From positions 263,667 to 327,666 of the forward strand of contig NZ_JADIKJ010000015.1 in NCBI RefSeq assembly GCF_044904675.1: a stretch of 64,000 nucleotides of DNA. Reading direction: 5' to 3'. Both the position numbers and the translations under genes were made by a program. This stretch comes from Dyella_B jejuensis. Its GTDB lineage: Bacteria > Pseudomonadota > Gammaproteobacteria > Xanthomonadales > Rhodanobacteraceae. Numbering within the stretch: position 1 is the stretch's first letter; every line of letters starts with the position of its first letter. The notes under the pieces are model-generated. The model saw only the letters and a list, made by a program, of their open reading frames with translations, had not been told where the DNA came from and ran no database searches. Positions 28,567 to 37,564 of this stretch are shown here, piece after piece.

Positions 28567-29295
28567 ATGACAGTGTCCCGCCCAAGCGGCCGCGCCAGCG
28601 ATCAGTTGCGCAACATCACGATCGAGCGCCGCTATACCCGCCACGCCGAAGGTTCGGTGCTGATCGCCTTCGGCGACACCCGCGTGCTTTGCACCGCCAG
28701 CATCGAAGACCGTTTGCCGCCCTGGCTGCGCGGCAAGGGCGAAGGCTGGGTCACCGCCGAATACGGCATGCTGCCGCGTGCCACGTCCAGCCGCACCCAG
28801 CGCGAAGCCGCCCGCGGCAGCCAGAGCGGGCGCACCATGGAAATACAGCGCCTGATCGGCCGCAGCCTGCGTGCCTGCGTGGACCGCCAGGCGCTAGGGG
28901 AACGGGTCATCACCCTCGACTGCGATGTGTTGCAAGCCGACGGCGGCACCCGCACCGCCGCGATCACCGGCGCCTACGTCGCCCTGGTCGATGCCGTGAG
29001 TGTACTGATGAAACGCGAAAACCTGCGCCGCAATCCGGTCATCGGCGCGGTGGCCGCCATATCGGTCGGCGTCTACCGCGGCATGCCCGTGCTCGACCTC
29101 GACTATGCCGAAGACGCCAACTGCGATACCGATATGAATGTGGTGATGAACGACGGCGGCGGCTTTATCGAGGTGCAAGGCACCGCCGAAGGCCATGCTT
29201 TCCGCCGCGACGAAATGGACGCCATGCTCGGCCTGGCCGAAAAGGGCATCGCCGAATTGATCGGATTGCAACGCGCCGCGCTGGATTTAGGCTGA
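28567..29295 (+). CDS. rph: ribonuclease PH
   Basis: 242 residues, the normal length. A phosphate-dependent 3' exoribonuclease that trims tRNA ends. QLRNITIERRYTRHAEGSVL, SGRTMEIQRLIGRSLRA and DCDVLQADGGTRTAAITGA carry the active-site residues. The reading frame looks complete, unlike the frameshifted rph of some E. coli strains. rdgB follows 65 bases downstream, a common pair. Confidence 0.96.
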   Translation: MTVSRPSGRASDQLRNITIERRYTRHAEGSVLIAFGDTRVLCTASIEDRLPPWLRGKGEGWVTAEYGMLPRATSSRTQREAARGSQSGRTMEIQRLIGRSLRACVDRQALGERVITLDCDVLQADGGTRTAAITGAYVALVDAVSVLMKRENLRRNPVIGAVAAISVGVYRGMPVLDLDYAEDANCDTDMNVVMNDGGGFIEVQGTAEGHAFRRDEMDAMLGLAEKGIAELIGLQRAALDLG

Positions 29296-29360
29296 GCGCT
29301 TCGCTGGCCGGCCGCACCCTGACGCATGCAAACCTCATCCGTAACCCGCCATTCGATCCC

Positions 29361-29960
29361 ATGCAGCGCATCGTTCTAGCCAGCAGCAACCAAGGCAAGC
29401 TCGCCGAGTTCAACGCACTGCTCGCCGACAGCCATGTCGAAGTGCTGCCGCAAGCCGAACTCGGCGTTGAAGACGCCGAGGAAACCGGGCTCACCTTCGT
29501 TGAAAATGCGCTGCTTAAGGCCCGCCACGCCGCGCGTGCAACCGGTTTACCTGCATTGGCCGATGATTCGGGTCTGTGCGTGGCGTATCTGCGTGGCGCA
29601 CCGGGCCTGTATTCCGCGCGCTACAGCGGCACCCACGGCGACACCGCCGCGCACCACGCACGCCTGCTGCGCGAACTCGATGGCGTGCCGCCCGAGCAGC
29701 GTGGCGCCTTCTTCATCAGTGTGCTGGCCCTGCTGCGACACGCCGACGATCCGGCGCCGTTGATCACCGAAGGGCGCTGGCACGGCCGTATTCTGGAAGC
29801 GCCGCGCGGCACGCACGGCTTCGGCTACGACCCTTTGTTCCTCCCGCATGGACAATTACTGAGCTCGGCGGAACTGGAGCCGGCCCTGAAAAACCGTCTA
29901 AGCCATCGCGCCCAGGCCATGACGCAATTGCATGCACGCATCGCCGAATGGCGCGTGTGA
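29361..29960 (+). CDS. rdgB: dITP/XTP pyrophosphatase (HAM1-like)
   Basis: 199 residues. It hydrolyses non-canonical purine triphosphates (ITP, dITP, XTP) to protect DNA. VLASSNQGKLAEFNALL at the N-terminus, ADDSGLCVAYLRGAPG with the metal-binding Asp, and GFGYDPLFLP are the family motifs. The ATG at 29361 aligns with the conserved N-terminus; the frame is open far upstream in the rph region but without coding character. Confidence 0.95.
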   Translation: MQRIVLASSNQGKLAEFNALLADSHVEVLPQAELGVEDAEETGLTFVENALLKARHAARATGLPALADDSGLCVAYLRGAPGLYSARYSGTHGDTAAHHARLLRELDGVPPEQRGAFFISVLALLRHADDPAPLITEGRWHGRILEAPRGTHGFGYDPLFLPHGQLLSSAELEPALKNRLSHRAQAMTQLHARIAEWRV

Positions 29961-29967
29961 CCCGCTG

Positions 29968-31131
29968 ATGCCATGGCTCGCTCCACCGCTGGCGCTGTAT
30001 GTCCACATGCCGTGGTGCGTAAAAAAATGCCCCTACTGCGATTTCAATTCGCACGGCCTACGCGGCGAACCGCCTTACGCTGCCTATGTGGACGCACTGC
30101 TGGCAGATCTCGAGGCCGATCTGGCCGACTTCGGCAGCGCCATCGCGGGAAGGCCGATCACCAGCGTGTTCTTCGGCGGCGGCACGCCCAGCCTGTTTTC
30201 GCCCGACCTGATTGCCCGCTTCCTGGACGGCGCGCGCGCGCGCCTGCCTTTTGCCGAACACTGCGAAACCACCTTGGAAACCAATCCGGGCACGGTCGAG
30301 CATGGGCGTTTCGACGGCTATCTGGCCGCGGGCGTCAACCGCATCTCTTTCGGCATCCAGAGTTTCGATGACGACAAGCTGCGCCGCCTGGGTCGCATCC
30401 ACTCGGCGGCGGAAGCGGAAGCCGCGGTAAAAACGGCCCAGGATGCGGGCGTGGCGAACATCAATCTCGACTTGATGTACGCGCTGCCTGAGCAATCTAT
30501 CGCTGGCGCCCTGGCCGATGTGGAGCGCGCGCTGGCGCTGCAGCCGACGCATATTTCGCACTATCAGCTCACGCTGGAGCCAAACACCGCATTCGCCGCC
30601 CATCCGCCGCCGCTCCCGGACGACGATGCGGCGTGGAGCATGCAGGAAGCCTGCGAAGCGAGGTTAGCCGAGGCAGGTTATGCGCAATACGAAATCTCCG
30701 CCTACGCCAGGCCCGACCGACGCTGCGAGCACAACCTCAATTACTGGCGCTTCGGCGATTACCTCGGCATCGGCGCCGGCGCGCACGGCAAAATCACCGA
30801 CGCGGCGGCCGGCAAGCTATGGCGGCGCTGGAAAACCCGGCATCCCAACACCTATCTGCAAGCCGTAAGCCAGGCGGACCGGATTGGCGGCCATGCCGCC
30901 GTGGCCGAGGGCGAACGGCCTTTCGAGTTCATGCTCAATGCCTTGCGCCTGATCGATGGGGTCCCTGCCGGCTATTTCAGCGAGCGCACCGGCCTGCCCC
31001 AGGCGCAAATCGCCGACCGGCTCGCCGCGGCGCGGCGCCAGGGCTGGCTGGAAAGCGATCCCGCCCGGCTGGCGACAACCGCCCTGGGCCAGCGTTTCCT
31101 CAATGACGTGATCGCCAGCTTCCTCGACTGA
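29968..31131 (+). CDS. hemW: radical SAM heme chaperone HemW
   Basis: 387 residues. LYVHMPWCVKKCPYCDFNSH has the CxxxCxxC iron-sulfur cluster motif. VFFGGGTPSLFSPDLIAR, GVNRISFGIQSFDDDKLRRL and NINLDLMYALPEQS follow as in HemW/HemN-like proteins. The HemW pattern is favoured over true coproporphyrinogen oxidase because of length and motif context; older annotation calls these oxygen-independent coproporphyrinogen III oxidase. It starts 7 bases after rdgB, so is probably co-transcribed. Confidence 0.92.
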   Translation: MPWLAPPLALYVHMPWCVKKCPYCDFNSHGLRGEPPYAAYVDALLADLEADLADFGSAIAGRPITSVFFGGGTPSLFSPDLIARFLDGARARLPFAEHCETTLETNPGTVEHGRFDGYLAAGVNRISFGIQSFDDDKLRRLGRIHSAAEAEAAVKTAQDAGVANINLDLMYALPEQSIAGALADVERALALQPTHISHYQLTLEPNTAFAAHPPPLPDDDAAWSMQEACEARLAEAGYAQYEISAYARPDRRCEHNLNYWRFGDYLGIGAGAHGKITDAAAGKLWRRWKTRHPNTYLQAVSQADRIGGHAAVAEGERPFEFMLNALRLIDGVPAGYFSERTGLPQAQIADRLAAARRQGWLESDPARLATTALGQRFLNDVIASFLD

Positions 31132-31212
31132 CTGGCTGCCATTTAAGGCACGCATGACGCCAACCCGGAACCGGCATACACTTTCTGCCGGAGAAATACT
31201 GAGAACCGGGTC

Positions 31213-33549
31213 ATGGAAGTCGAACCGAAGCGCTACCAGTCTTCCGCCATCCGCGCCGGCCGTGATCGCCCCGACGACGGCCGCATGCCGCCGCGTGCGC
31301 GCCGGCTGATCGATGCCGTCTGCACGCTATGCGATCACTGGATCGAACCGACCCTGCGCCTGTGCCTGGACCGTTTCGACAAGCGTCTCTACGAACAGGC
31401 CGAACAGTCGCGCAACCATCTCGAACAACAGCGTTGTTTCGACAGCCGCGGCCTGGTGCAGCAAGCACGTGCCGGATTCATCCAGTCGTTCGCCGCCCAT
31501 TTGCGCGACAGTTTCGCGCAGATGGGCCGGCCTGATGACGAGGACAGTCCCCGCTCTTCAGGCACGCTATCGCTGACGTTGCTCGATCGCACCGAGCACG
31601 AACTGACCGCCGCGCTGGACAAGCTGGCGGCGCGCAGCGAGGCGCATAACGGATCCATGCTGTCCGAACTTTCCTATCGGCTGGCGGCGCTGGCCGGTTC
31701 GCCACCGCTGGAAGGCGCCGACCTGCCGCCGGGACCGCAAAACATGGCGCGTATCCTGCGTGCGGCCAGCGAACCGTTGCACCTGCCGATCGAGCACCGC
31801 CTCATGCTGTTGCAGGTGTTCGAAAGCAGCGTCAACGGCGCCCTCGTCACGCTGTACGAAGCCATCAATGCCAAGCTGCTGGCCGACGGAATCCTGCCGC
31901 AGTTGCGCGCATTCCCGACCGCACGTCCGCTTCACGGACCGGCGCAGCATGCGGCGTCGTCCGCCGCTGCCATGCCGGCCACGGCAACACCACCGAGCAC
32001 GCCGGAGCGCAGCGAATCGATCGCCGTGCTGGAAACCCTGCGCGACCTGCTCACCCGGCAGCGCCCCGCAGCCGGGCCCGCGTCCGCCGCCAGCGGACGC
32101 ACGGCGACCTCGGACGAATTGCAGACCGCCTTGTCGGCGCTGCAACAGCACATGATCCAGGTGACCGACCAGACCAGCCGCGAATTGCGCAGCGCCCAGC
32201 GCCTGCATGAAGAACTGCTGCTGCAGCTCAACCTGGGCCTGCCACCCGGTGCGGCACGCACGCAGCTCACCGCCGAGCAGGGCGATACGGTGGAACTGGT
32301 CGCGATGTTGTTCGAGCAATTGGCCCAGCAACTGCATCATGGCCCGGACGCACGCGCCCTGCTGGGCAACCTGCAACTGCCACTGCTGCGGCTGGCAGTC
32401 AGCGACCGCGACTTCTTCAACCAGCACGAGCATCCCGCACGCCAGATGCTCGGCAAGCTCGCCGAAACGATCGACAGCTGGCTCGATGGACCGGACGGCG
32501 GGATCGATCAGCCGTTGCTCGCCAAACTCGGCCAACTGGTCGAACGCGCACAACATGAGCCGCCCACCGCCGGGCTTTACACCAGCCTGCTGGCGGACAT
32601 CGAGCACCACTTGTCGCAGTTGGCGCGCAAGGCGCAGGCTACCGAGCGCCGCCATGTCGAAGCGATGCAAGGACGCGAACGGCTGGAACAGGCTCGCCAG
32701 CGTGCCGACGCATTGATGGCCGAACGCTTTGCGCTCGCCTCGCCACGCGGCTTGCTGCGCACCTTGCTCGAACGCGCCTGGATCGACGTGCTGGCGTTGA
32801 ACCTGCTGCGCCATGGCGAGCATAGCGATGCGTTCCGCCAACAGTTGCACGTGACCGATCAACTGCTCGGGCAACTTCCGGTTACCGATCCGTTGCTATT
32901 GCGGCACGAAGTGGAAACCGGCCTGCAACAGATCGGCATGAACGTCGAGGAAGCCGAACAGGTGGCGCAGCGCCTGATCGGCACGGAAGCCTCGCCGCCG
33001 ATGGCACCCGTGCTACCGATGCCCGGCCCGATGGCCGACGCCGCCCCGCTCCCGGCAATGACGACGACGCCGATCCAGACGGCGCCGCCCAAGCCATCGG
33101 TTCCCCCACGTACCGCCGATGCGCCCAGCGCAACCGACCTGGCGATACGCCTGAAACAGCGCCAGCGCCTGGGCGAACAGCGCGGCCAGGACCCACCGCC
33201 GACCAACGCGGCCGTGGTCCCGCCGCTAGGCCTGCGCGAAGCGCGCATCTACAACCGCTTGCGCCAACTGCCCTTCGGCAGCTGGTTCGAATTCACCGAT
33301 CCGGCGACCGGCCAATCCACCCAGCGCAAACTGGCCTGGTTCTCGCCGCTGTCGGGCAACAGCCTGTTCGTCAATCGTCGCGGGCAACGTGGCGACGTGA
33401 TGAACCTGCAGGAACTGGCGCGCGCCATCGCCAATGGCCGCGTGCGCGAATTGCCGCCACAGGATGACAACCTGCTCGATCGCGCGTGGCGTGCCTTGAC
33501 CACCAGTTTGCTGCGGCCTGCCTTGTCCGCGCAGGAGGCCCGCCCATGA
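31213..33549 (+). CDS. DUF1631 family protein
   Basis: 778 residues, mostly helical, with alternating alanine/glutamine-rich linkers at about 250-300 and 595-650. The C-terminal block LPFGSWFEFTDPATGQSTQR and LAWFSPLSGNSLFVNRRGQ (about 685-725) is the most conserved part of DUF1631 and looks like a PilZ-type beta barrel without the RxxxR motif. Family members are sometimes wrongly called thymidine phosphorylase; nothing here supports that. The stop overlaps the start of a canonical PilZ protein, so the two are probably made together. A role in cyclic-di-GMP signalling is inferred from that link. Confidence 0.88.
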   Translation: MEVEPKRYQSSAIRAGRDRPDDGRMPPRARRLIDAVCTLCDHWIEPTLRLCLDRFDKRLYEQAEQSRNHLEQQRCFDSRGLVQQARAGFIQSFAAHLRDSFAQMGRPDDEDSPRSSGTLSLTLLDRTEHELTAALDKLAARSEAHNGSMLSELSYRLAALAGSPPLEGADLPPGPQNMARILRAASEPLHLPIEHRLMLLQVFESSVNGALVTLYEAINAKLLADGILPQLRAFPTARPLHGPAQHAASSAAAMPATATPPSTPERSESIAVLETLRDLLTRQRPAAGPASAASGRTATSDELQTALSALQQHMIQVTDQTSRELRSAQRLHEELLLQLNLGLPPGAARTQLTAEQGDTVELVAMLFEQLAQQLHHGPDARALLGNLQLPLLRLAVSDRDFFNQHEHPARQMLGKLAETIDSWLDGPDGGIDQPLLAKLGQLVERAQHEPPTAGLYTSLLADIEHHLSQLARKAQATERRHVEAMQGRERLEQARQRADALMAERFALASPRGLLRTLLERAWIDVLALNLLRHGEHSDAFRQQLHVTDQLLGQLPVTDPLLLRHEVETGLQQIGMNVEEAEQVAQRLIGTEASPPMAPVLPMPGPMADAAPLPAMTTTPIQTAPPKPSVPPRTADAPSATDLAIRLKQRQRLGEQRGQDPPPTNAAVVPPLGLREARIYNRLRQLPFGSWFEFTDPATGQSTQRKLAWFSPLSGNSLFVNRRGQRGDVMNLQELARAIANGRVRELPPQDDNLLDRAWRALTTSLLRPALSAQEARP

Positions 33550-33884
33550 ACGCACCCGAGCAACGTCGCGCTCCGCGCAAGCGTCCTGAGTACAGCGTCA
33601 CGGTGACGGATACGATTACCGGCCGGCCGCTCGGGCACCTGGGCAATCTGTCCAGCAACGGCATGCTGCTGATTGGCCAGCACGCTCCGCGCAGCGAAGC
33701 GGTATACCAGATCAGCCTGCCACTGCCGCGCCACGATGGCACCGCGCCATCGATCGAGATCGGCGTGCAGGAGCAATGGCACGAACCGGCCGCCACGCCC
33801 GGACAGACCTGGGCCGGCTATCGCATCATCGCGATCGGCCAGGGCGATGCGGCGCATTTGGAGCAATGGTTGCAGCAAGCCTGA
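33546..33884 (+). CDS. PilZ domain protein
   Basis: 112 residues. RRAPRKRPEYSV provides the RxxxR cyclic-di-GMP motif, and GNLSSNGMLL gives the (D/N)xSxxG partner motif about 25 residues later, so binding of cyclic-di-GMP is expected. The ATG at 33546 overlaps the DUF1631 stop (ATGA); an upstream ATG in frame lies inside the other gene and is unlikely. Single domain, no membrane segment. Confidence 0.9.
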   Translation: MNAPEQRRAPRKRPEYSVTVTDTITGRPLGHLGNLSSNGMLLIGQHAPRSEAVYQISLPLPRHDGTAPSIEIGVQEQWHEPAATPGQTWAGYRIIAIGQGDAAHLEQWLQQA

Positions 33885-34177
33885 TCGACAGGAATCGCGG
33901 ATAGGAAAGCAGGCAAGTCGCCCGGCTTTGCGCGATCGCCATGACCTTTCCATATCCACAGCCCACGCCGGGCTTGTCCGCGCTATTCGCGTGGCCCGCG
34001 CCGAGAGCTGTTTACCCGCCAGACAAGGAAACGCGAGCGCGTGGACGTGCGTACACGACCAAGTGATGACGCGGTCCGGCGAGTACACGGACCCGGCCCT
34101 TTGGGTCAGCGAGCTACGCCAATAGTGCGAACAGGCCCTAGACTGGCACGCTCAAGCCACCACCGGACCGTCGTCGC

Positions 34178-35497
34178 ATGAGCCAGGACCTCGCCCCTTT
34201 GTATGCCCAGCATGTCGCCAGCTTGCGCGAGCGCGCCGATAAGGCGCTGTCCCTGGGCGGCTTCGATCATCTGCTGGTGGCCGCCGGCACGCCCCTGCGC
34301 AAATTCCTCGACGACCAGGATTATCCCTTCGTCGCCAATCCGCATTTCCTGCACTGGCTGCCATTGACCGACGCGCCGGGCAGCTGGGTGATCCACACGC
34401 CCGGCCGCAAGCCGCAACTCATCTTCGTGCAGCCGCGCGATTACTGGCATGTGGTGCCGGCCGCGCCGAACGGCGCCTGGGTCGACCAGTTCGAGATCAC
34501 CATTGTGCGCACGTTCGCGGAAGCGGTCGCGGCCTTGCCAAAAGGCCGCTGTGCGGTGATCGCGCCGACCTGTCCATCCATCGAAGGCGTGCAAGCAAAC
34601 AACCCACAGGCGGTCATGGATTACCTCCATTGGCACCGCAGCTACAAGACTCCTTACGAGTTGGCGCGCATGCGCGAAGCCAGTCGCACCGGTGCGCGTG
34701 CGCATCGCGCCGCGGAGCAAGCGTTCCGCGCTGGCGAGAGCGAATTCGGCATCCACATGGCCTATCTTGCCGCGGCCCGGCAGATCGATGCCGAGCTGCC
34801 GTATGCCAGCATCGTGGGGCTCAACGAACACGGCGCGGTGCTGCACTACGCCCACTTTGATCGCACGCCGCCCAGGCAGAGCCGCTCCTTCCTGATCGAT
34901 GCCGGCGCCAGCGCGTGCGGCTATGCCAGCGACATTACACGTACTTATGCGGCAGACGGCCACGAGGCATTTCAGGCGCTGGTCGACAGCGTCGACACTG
35001 CGCAGCAGGGCTTCGCCGCCATGGTGAAGGCCGGACAGAGCTATCCGGCGTTGCACATCCACGCGCACCATGTTCTGGCCGATGTACTGCGCGAGCACGG
35101 CGTCATCCGCTGTAGCGCGGAAAGCGCGGTCCGATCGGGCATTACATCCGCTTTTTTCCCGCATGGCCTCGGCCACCCGATCGGCCTGCAGGTGCATGAC
35201 GTGGCCGGTTTCCAGGCCAGCGCCAGCGGCGGCAGCCTGCCGCGTCCAGACGGCCATCCTTATTTGCGCATGACGCGCGTGCTGGAACCGGGCATGGTGG
35301 TAACCATCGAGCCGGGCTTGTATTTCATCGATATGCTGCTGGATGAACTGCGCGCCAAGCCCGCCGCCGGCGATATCGACTGGAGCAAAGTGGAAGCATT
35401 CCGTCCCTATGGCGGCATCCGCATCGAAGACGATGTGGTCTGCACCGATAACCTGCCGGAAAATCTCACGCGCGACGCCTTCGCGCACGCAAGCTGA
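34178..35497 (+). CDS. pepQ: Xaa-Pro dipeptidase (prolidase)
   Basis: 439 residues of the M24B pita-bread fold. Metal ligands are visible in FLIDAGASACGYASDITRTY (two Asp), FFPHGLGHPIGLQVHDV (His), VVTIEPGLYFID (Glu) and GGIRIEDDVV (Glu). The length matches bacterial PepQ, which splits dipeptides ending in proline and can also hydrolyse some organophosphates. The 293 bases before it carry no gene. A second M24B enzyme (pepP) lies at 41.2-42.6 kb. Confidence 0.93.
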   Translation: MSQDLAPLYAQHVASLRERADKALSLGGFDHLLVAAGTPLRKFLDDQDYPFVANPHFLHWLPLTDAPGSWVIHTPGRKPQLIFVQPRDYWHVVPAAPNGAWVDQFEITIVRTFAEAVAALPKGRCAVIAPTCPSIEGVQANNPQAVMDYLHWHRSYKTPYELARMREASRTGARAHRAAEQAFRAGESEFGIHMAYLAAARQIDAELPYASIVGLNEHGAVLHYAHFDRTPPRQSRSFLIDAGASACGYASDITRTYAADGHEAFQALVDSVDTAQQGFAAMVKAGQSYPALHIHAHHVLADVLREHGVIRCSAESAVRSGITSAFFPHGLGHPIGLQVHDVAGFQASASGGSLPRPDGHPYLRMTRVLEPGMVVTIEPGLYFIDMLLDELRAKPAAGDIDWSKVEAFRPYGGIRIEDDVVCTDNLPENLTRDAFAHAS

Positions 35498-35590
35498 CGG
35501 CCATCGCGCCGGCCGGGGCAGTCGCACCGGCTGCCCGGCTTTGGCGCATGCCGATAACGCCGTTGCATTAACATTTTTTTCCGTGCGGCA

Positions 35591-35631
35591 TCGCGCCGCG
35601 CGGCGGCACGGCGTGCGCCGCGCGGCCGCGA
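35591..35631. repeat. very GC-rich inverted repeat upstream of the cyd operon
   Basis: The two arms, about 18 bases each, match their complements with single-base slips (core CCGCGCGGCG and CGCCGCGCGG). It lies between the prolidase stop and cydP and may terminate pepQ transcription or fold in the cyd leader. There is no U-tract directly after it. Confidence 0.5.
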
Positions 35632-35680
35632 ATGGGGCTATGCTGCCAGCCAATGTCATAGGTAGTAGGAAGGCTGCACT

Positions 35681-35902
35681 ATGCACATGCTGCCCAGCGG
35701 GTCGAACCGCCTATCCTCGCCGCGTCGTCCACTGCGCCGGCTGAGTGCGGAACTGATCGCCATCGTGCTGGCCAAAGTCGCTTTCTTCGCGTTGCTCGGT
35801 TGGTACCTGACCGCGCATTACCCGCGCCCGGATACGCATCCGGCCGCCATCGAACACCTGCTCGCCCCCTCTGCGTCCATCACGCCGGAAACCAAGCCAT
35901 GA
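35681..35902 (+). CDS. cydP: small cytochrome oxidase subunit CydP
   Basis: 73 residues with a basic N-terminus, one membrane segment at about residues 24-44 (LIAIVLAKVAFFALLGWYLT) and a short periplasmic tail starting AHYPRPDTHP. This matches the small CydP proteins that precede cydA in Xanthomonadales. The stop overlaps the cydA start by ATGA. An upstream AGGAAGG region supports this start. Confidence 0.85.
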   Translation: MHMLPSGSNRLSSPRRPLRRLSAELIAIVLAKVAFFALLGWYLTAHYPRPDTHPAAIEHLLAPSASITPETKP

Positions 35903-37509
35903 TGATCGATAGCGATGTCGTCACCCTGTCGCGCCTGCAGTTCGCGCTGACCGCGCTCTACCACTTCCTGTTCGTGCCGCTCACGCTGGGGCTGGTGTGG
36001 ATCCTGGCGATCATGGAGAGCGTCTATGTGATGACCGGGCGCGAGGTATGGAAACGCATGGTGCAGTTCTGGAGCGTGCTGTTCGGCATCAACTTCGCCA
36101 TGGGCGTCGCCACTGGCGTCACCATGGAATTCCAGTTCGGCATGAACTGGGCGTATTACTCGCATTACGTCGGCGATGTATTCGGCACGCCGCTGGCCAT
36201 CGAAGGATTGATGGCGTTCTTCCTGGAAGGCACGCTGGTCGGACTGTTCTTCATGGGCTGGACGCGCCTGTCGCGCGTAAGCCATCTGCTGGTGACGTGG
36301 TTCCTCGCGCTCGGCACCAATCTCTCGGCGCTGTGGATTCTGGTTGCCAATGCATGGATGCAGAATCCGGTAGGCGCCAAGTTCAATCCGCAGACCATGC
36401 GCATGGAGGTGACTTCATTCTCCGAGGTGTTGTTCAATCCGGTCGCGCAGGCCAAGTTCGTGCATACGGTGAGCGCGGGTTATGTAGTGGGTTCGATGTT
36501 CGTGCTGTCGATCAGCGCCTGGTACCTGCTGCGCGGGCGCAATGTCGATTTCGCACGCCGCTCGATGACAGTGGCGGCAAGTTTCGGGCTGGCCGCGGCC
36601 TTGTCCGTGGTCGTGCTGGGCGATGAGTCCGGCTATACCATCTCGGAAAACCAGAAAATGAAAATGGCTGCGATCGAGGCGATGTGGGATACGGAACCGG
36701 CGCCCGCGTCGTTTTCGCTGTTCGGCATTCCCGATGTGCAGAACCGCACGACGCACTATGCAGTGCGCATTCCATGGGTGATGGGGCTGATCGGCACGCG
36801 CTCGCTCGATACGCCGATTCCCGGCATCAACAACCTGGTCCGCGACACCAAAGGCAAGATCAGCGACGGCCTCCTGGCCTATGACGCCATGCTGGCGCTG
36901 CGCAAGGATCCAAACGATAAGCATGCCACCTCCACCCTGGCGCGCTATGACGAAGACATGGGCTACGCCTTGCTGCTCAAGCGCTACGTCGCCGACCCGC
37001 GGCAAGCGACGCCGGCGGATATCGACAAGGCTGCCGACGCCACCATTCCGAACGTGCCGGTGCTGTTCTGGTCGTTCCGCATCATGGTTGCCTGCGGCTT
37101 CTATTTCATCGCGCTGTTCGCCTATTCGTTCTGGCTGGCCAGCAAGCGGCAACTCGAACGCAGGCGCTGGTACCTGAAGCTGGCGTTGTGGAGCTTGCCG
37201 CTGCCATGGCTCGCTGCCGAACTGGGCTGGATCGTGGCCGAATATGGACGGCAACCTTGGGCGATCGAAGGCATCCTGCCGACCGCACTGGGCGTCTCCT
37301 CGCTGACGTCCGGGCAAGTGTGGACCTCGCTGGGCGGCTTCGTGCTGTTCTACACCTTGCTGGCGGTGATCGACGCCAGCCTGATGACCAGGTACGCACG
37401 CCAGGGACCGGACCAATTGGGGATCTGGCCGCCAGGCAACCCGCACCTGCCGGCGGAAGGGGGCACGCCCGCGGTAGACGATACGCACGTCGCGCGAGCG
37501 CATCCATGA
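35899..37509 (+). CDS. cydA: cytochrome bd ubiquinol oxidase subunit I
   Basis: 536 residues with about nine membrane segments. The haem ligands are visible: FALTALYHFLFVPLTLG (His of b595), KFVHTVSAGYVVG (His of b558) and a methionine in the fifth to seventh helix region. GRQPWAIEGILPT is the invariant motif near the C-terminus. The enzyme oxidises ubiquinol and reduces oxygen with high affinity. Translation likely begins at 35899 (ATGATGATC); the second ATG three bases later is equally possible. Confidence 0.96.
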   Translation: MMIDSDVVTLSRLQFALTALYHFLFVPLTLGLVWILAIMESVYVMTGREVWKRMVQFWSVLFGINFAMGVATGVTMEFQFGMNWAYYSHYVGDVFGTPLAIEGLMAFFLEGTLVGLFFMGWTRLSRVSHLLVTWFLALGTNLSALWILVANAWMQNPVGAKFNPQTMRMEVTSFSEVLFNPVAQAKFVHTVSAGYVVGSMFVLSISAWYLLRGRNVDFARRSMTVAASFGLAAALSVVVLGDESGYTISENQKMKMAAIEAMWDTEPAPASFSLFGIPDVQNRTTHYAVRIPWVMGLIGTRSLDTPIPGINNLVRDTKGKISDGLLAYDAMLALRKDPNDKHATSTLARYDEDMGYALLLKRYVADPRQATPADIDKAADATIPNVPVLFWSFRIMVACGFYFIALFAYSFWLASKRQLERRRWYLKLALWSLPLPWLAAELGWIVAEYGRQPWAIEGILPTALGVSSLTSGQVWTSLGGFVLFYTLLAVIDASLMTRYARQGPDQLGIWPPGNPHLPAEGGTPAVDDTHVARAHP

Positions 37510-37564
37510 AGCCCGGTCCCATCGCCCCAGCCGCATCCCGTTGCATCGCATTGAGGAGCACGCC

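Noticed and set aside
34106..35686. 526-residue open frame on the minus strand
   Set aside because: It is opposite the prolidase gene, whose metal ligands are all intact on the plus strand.
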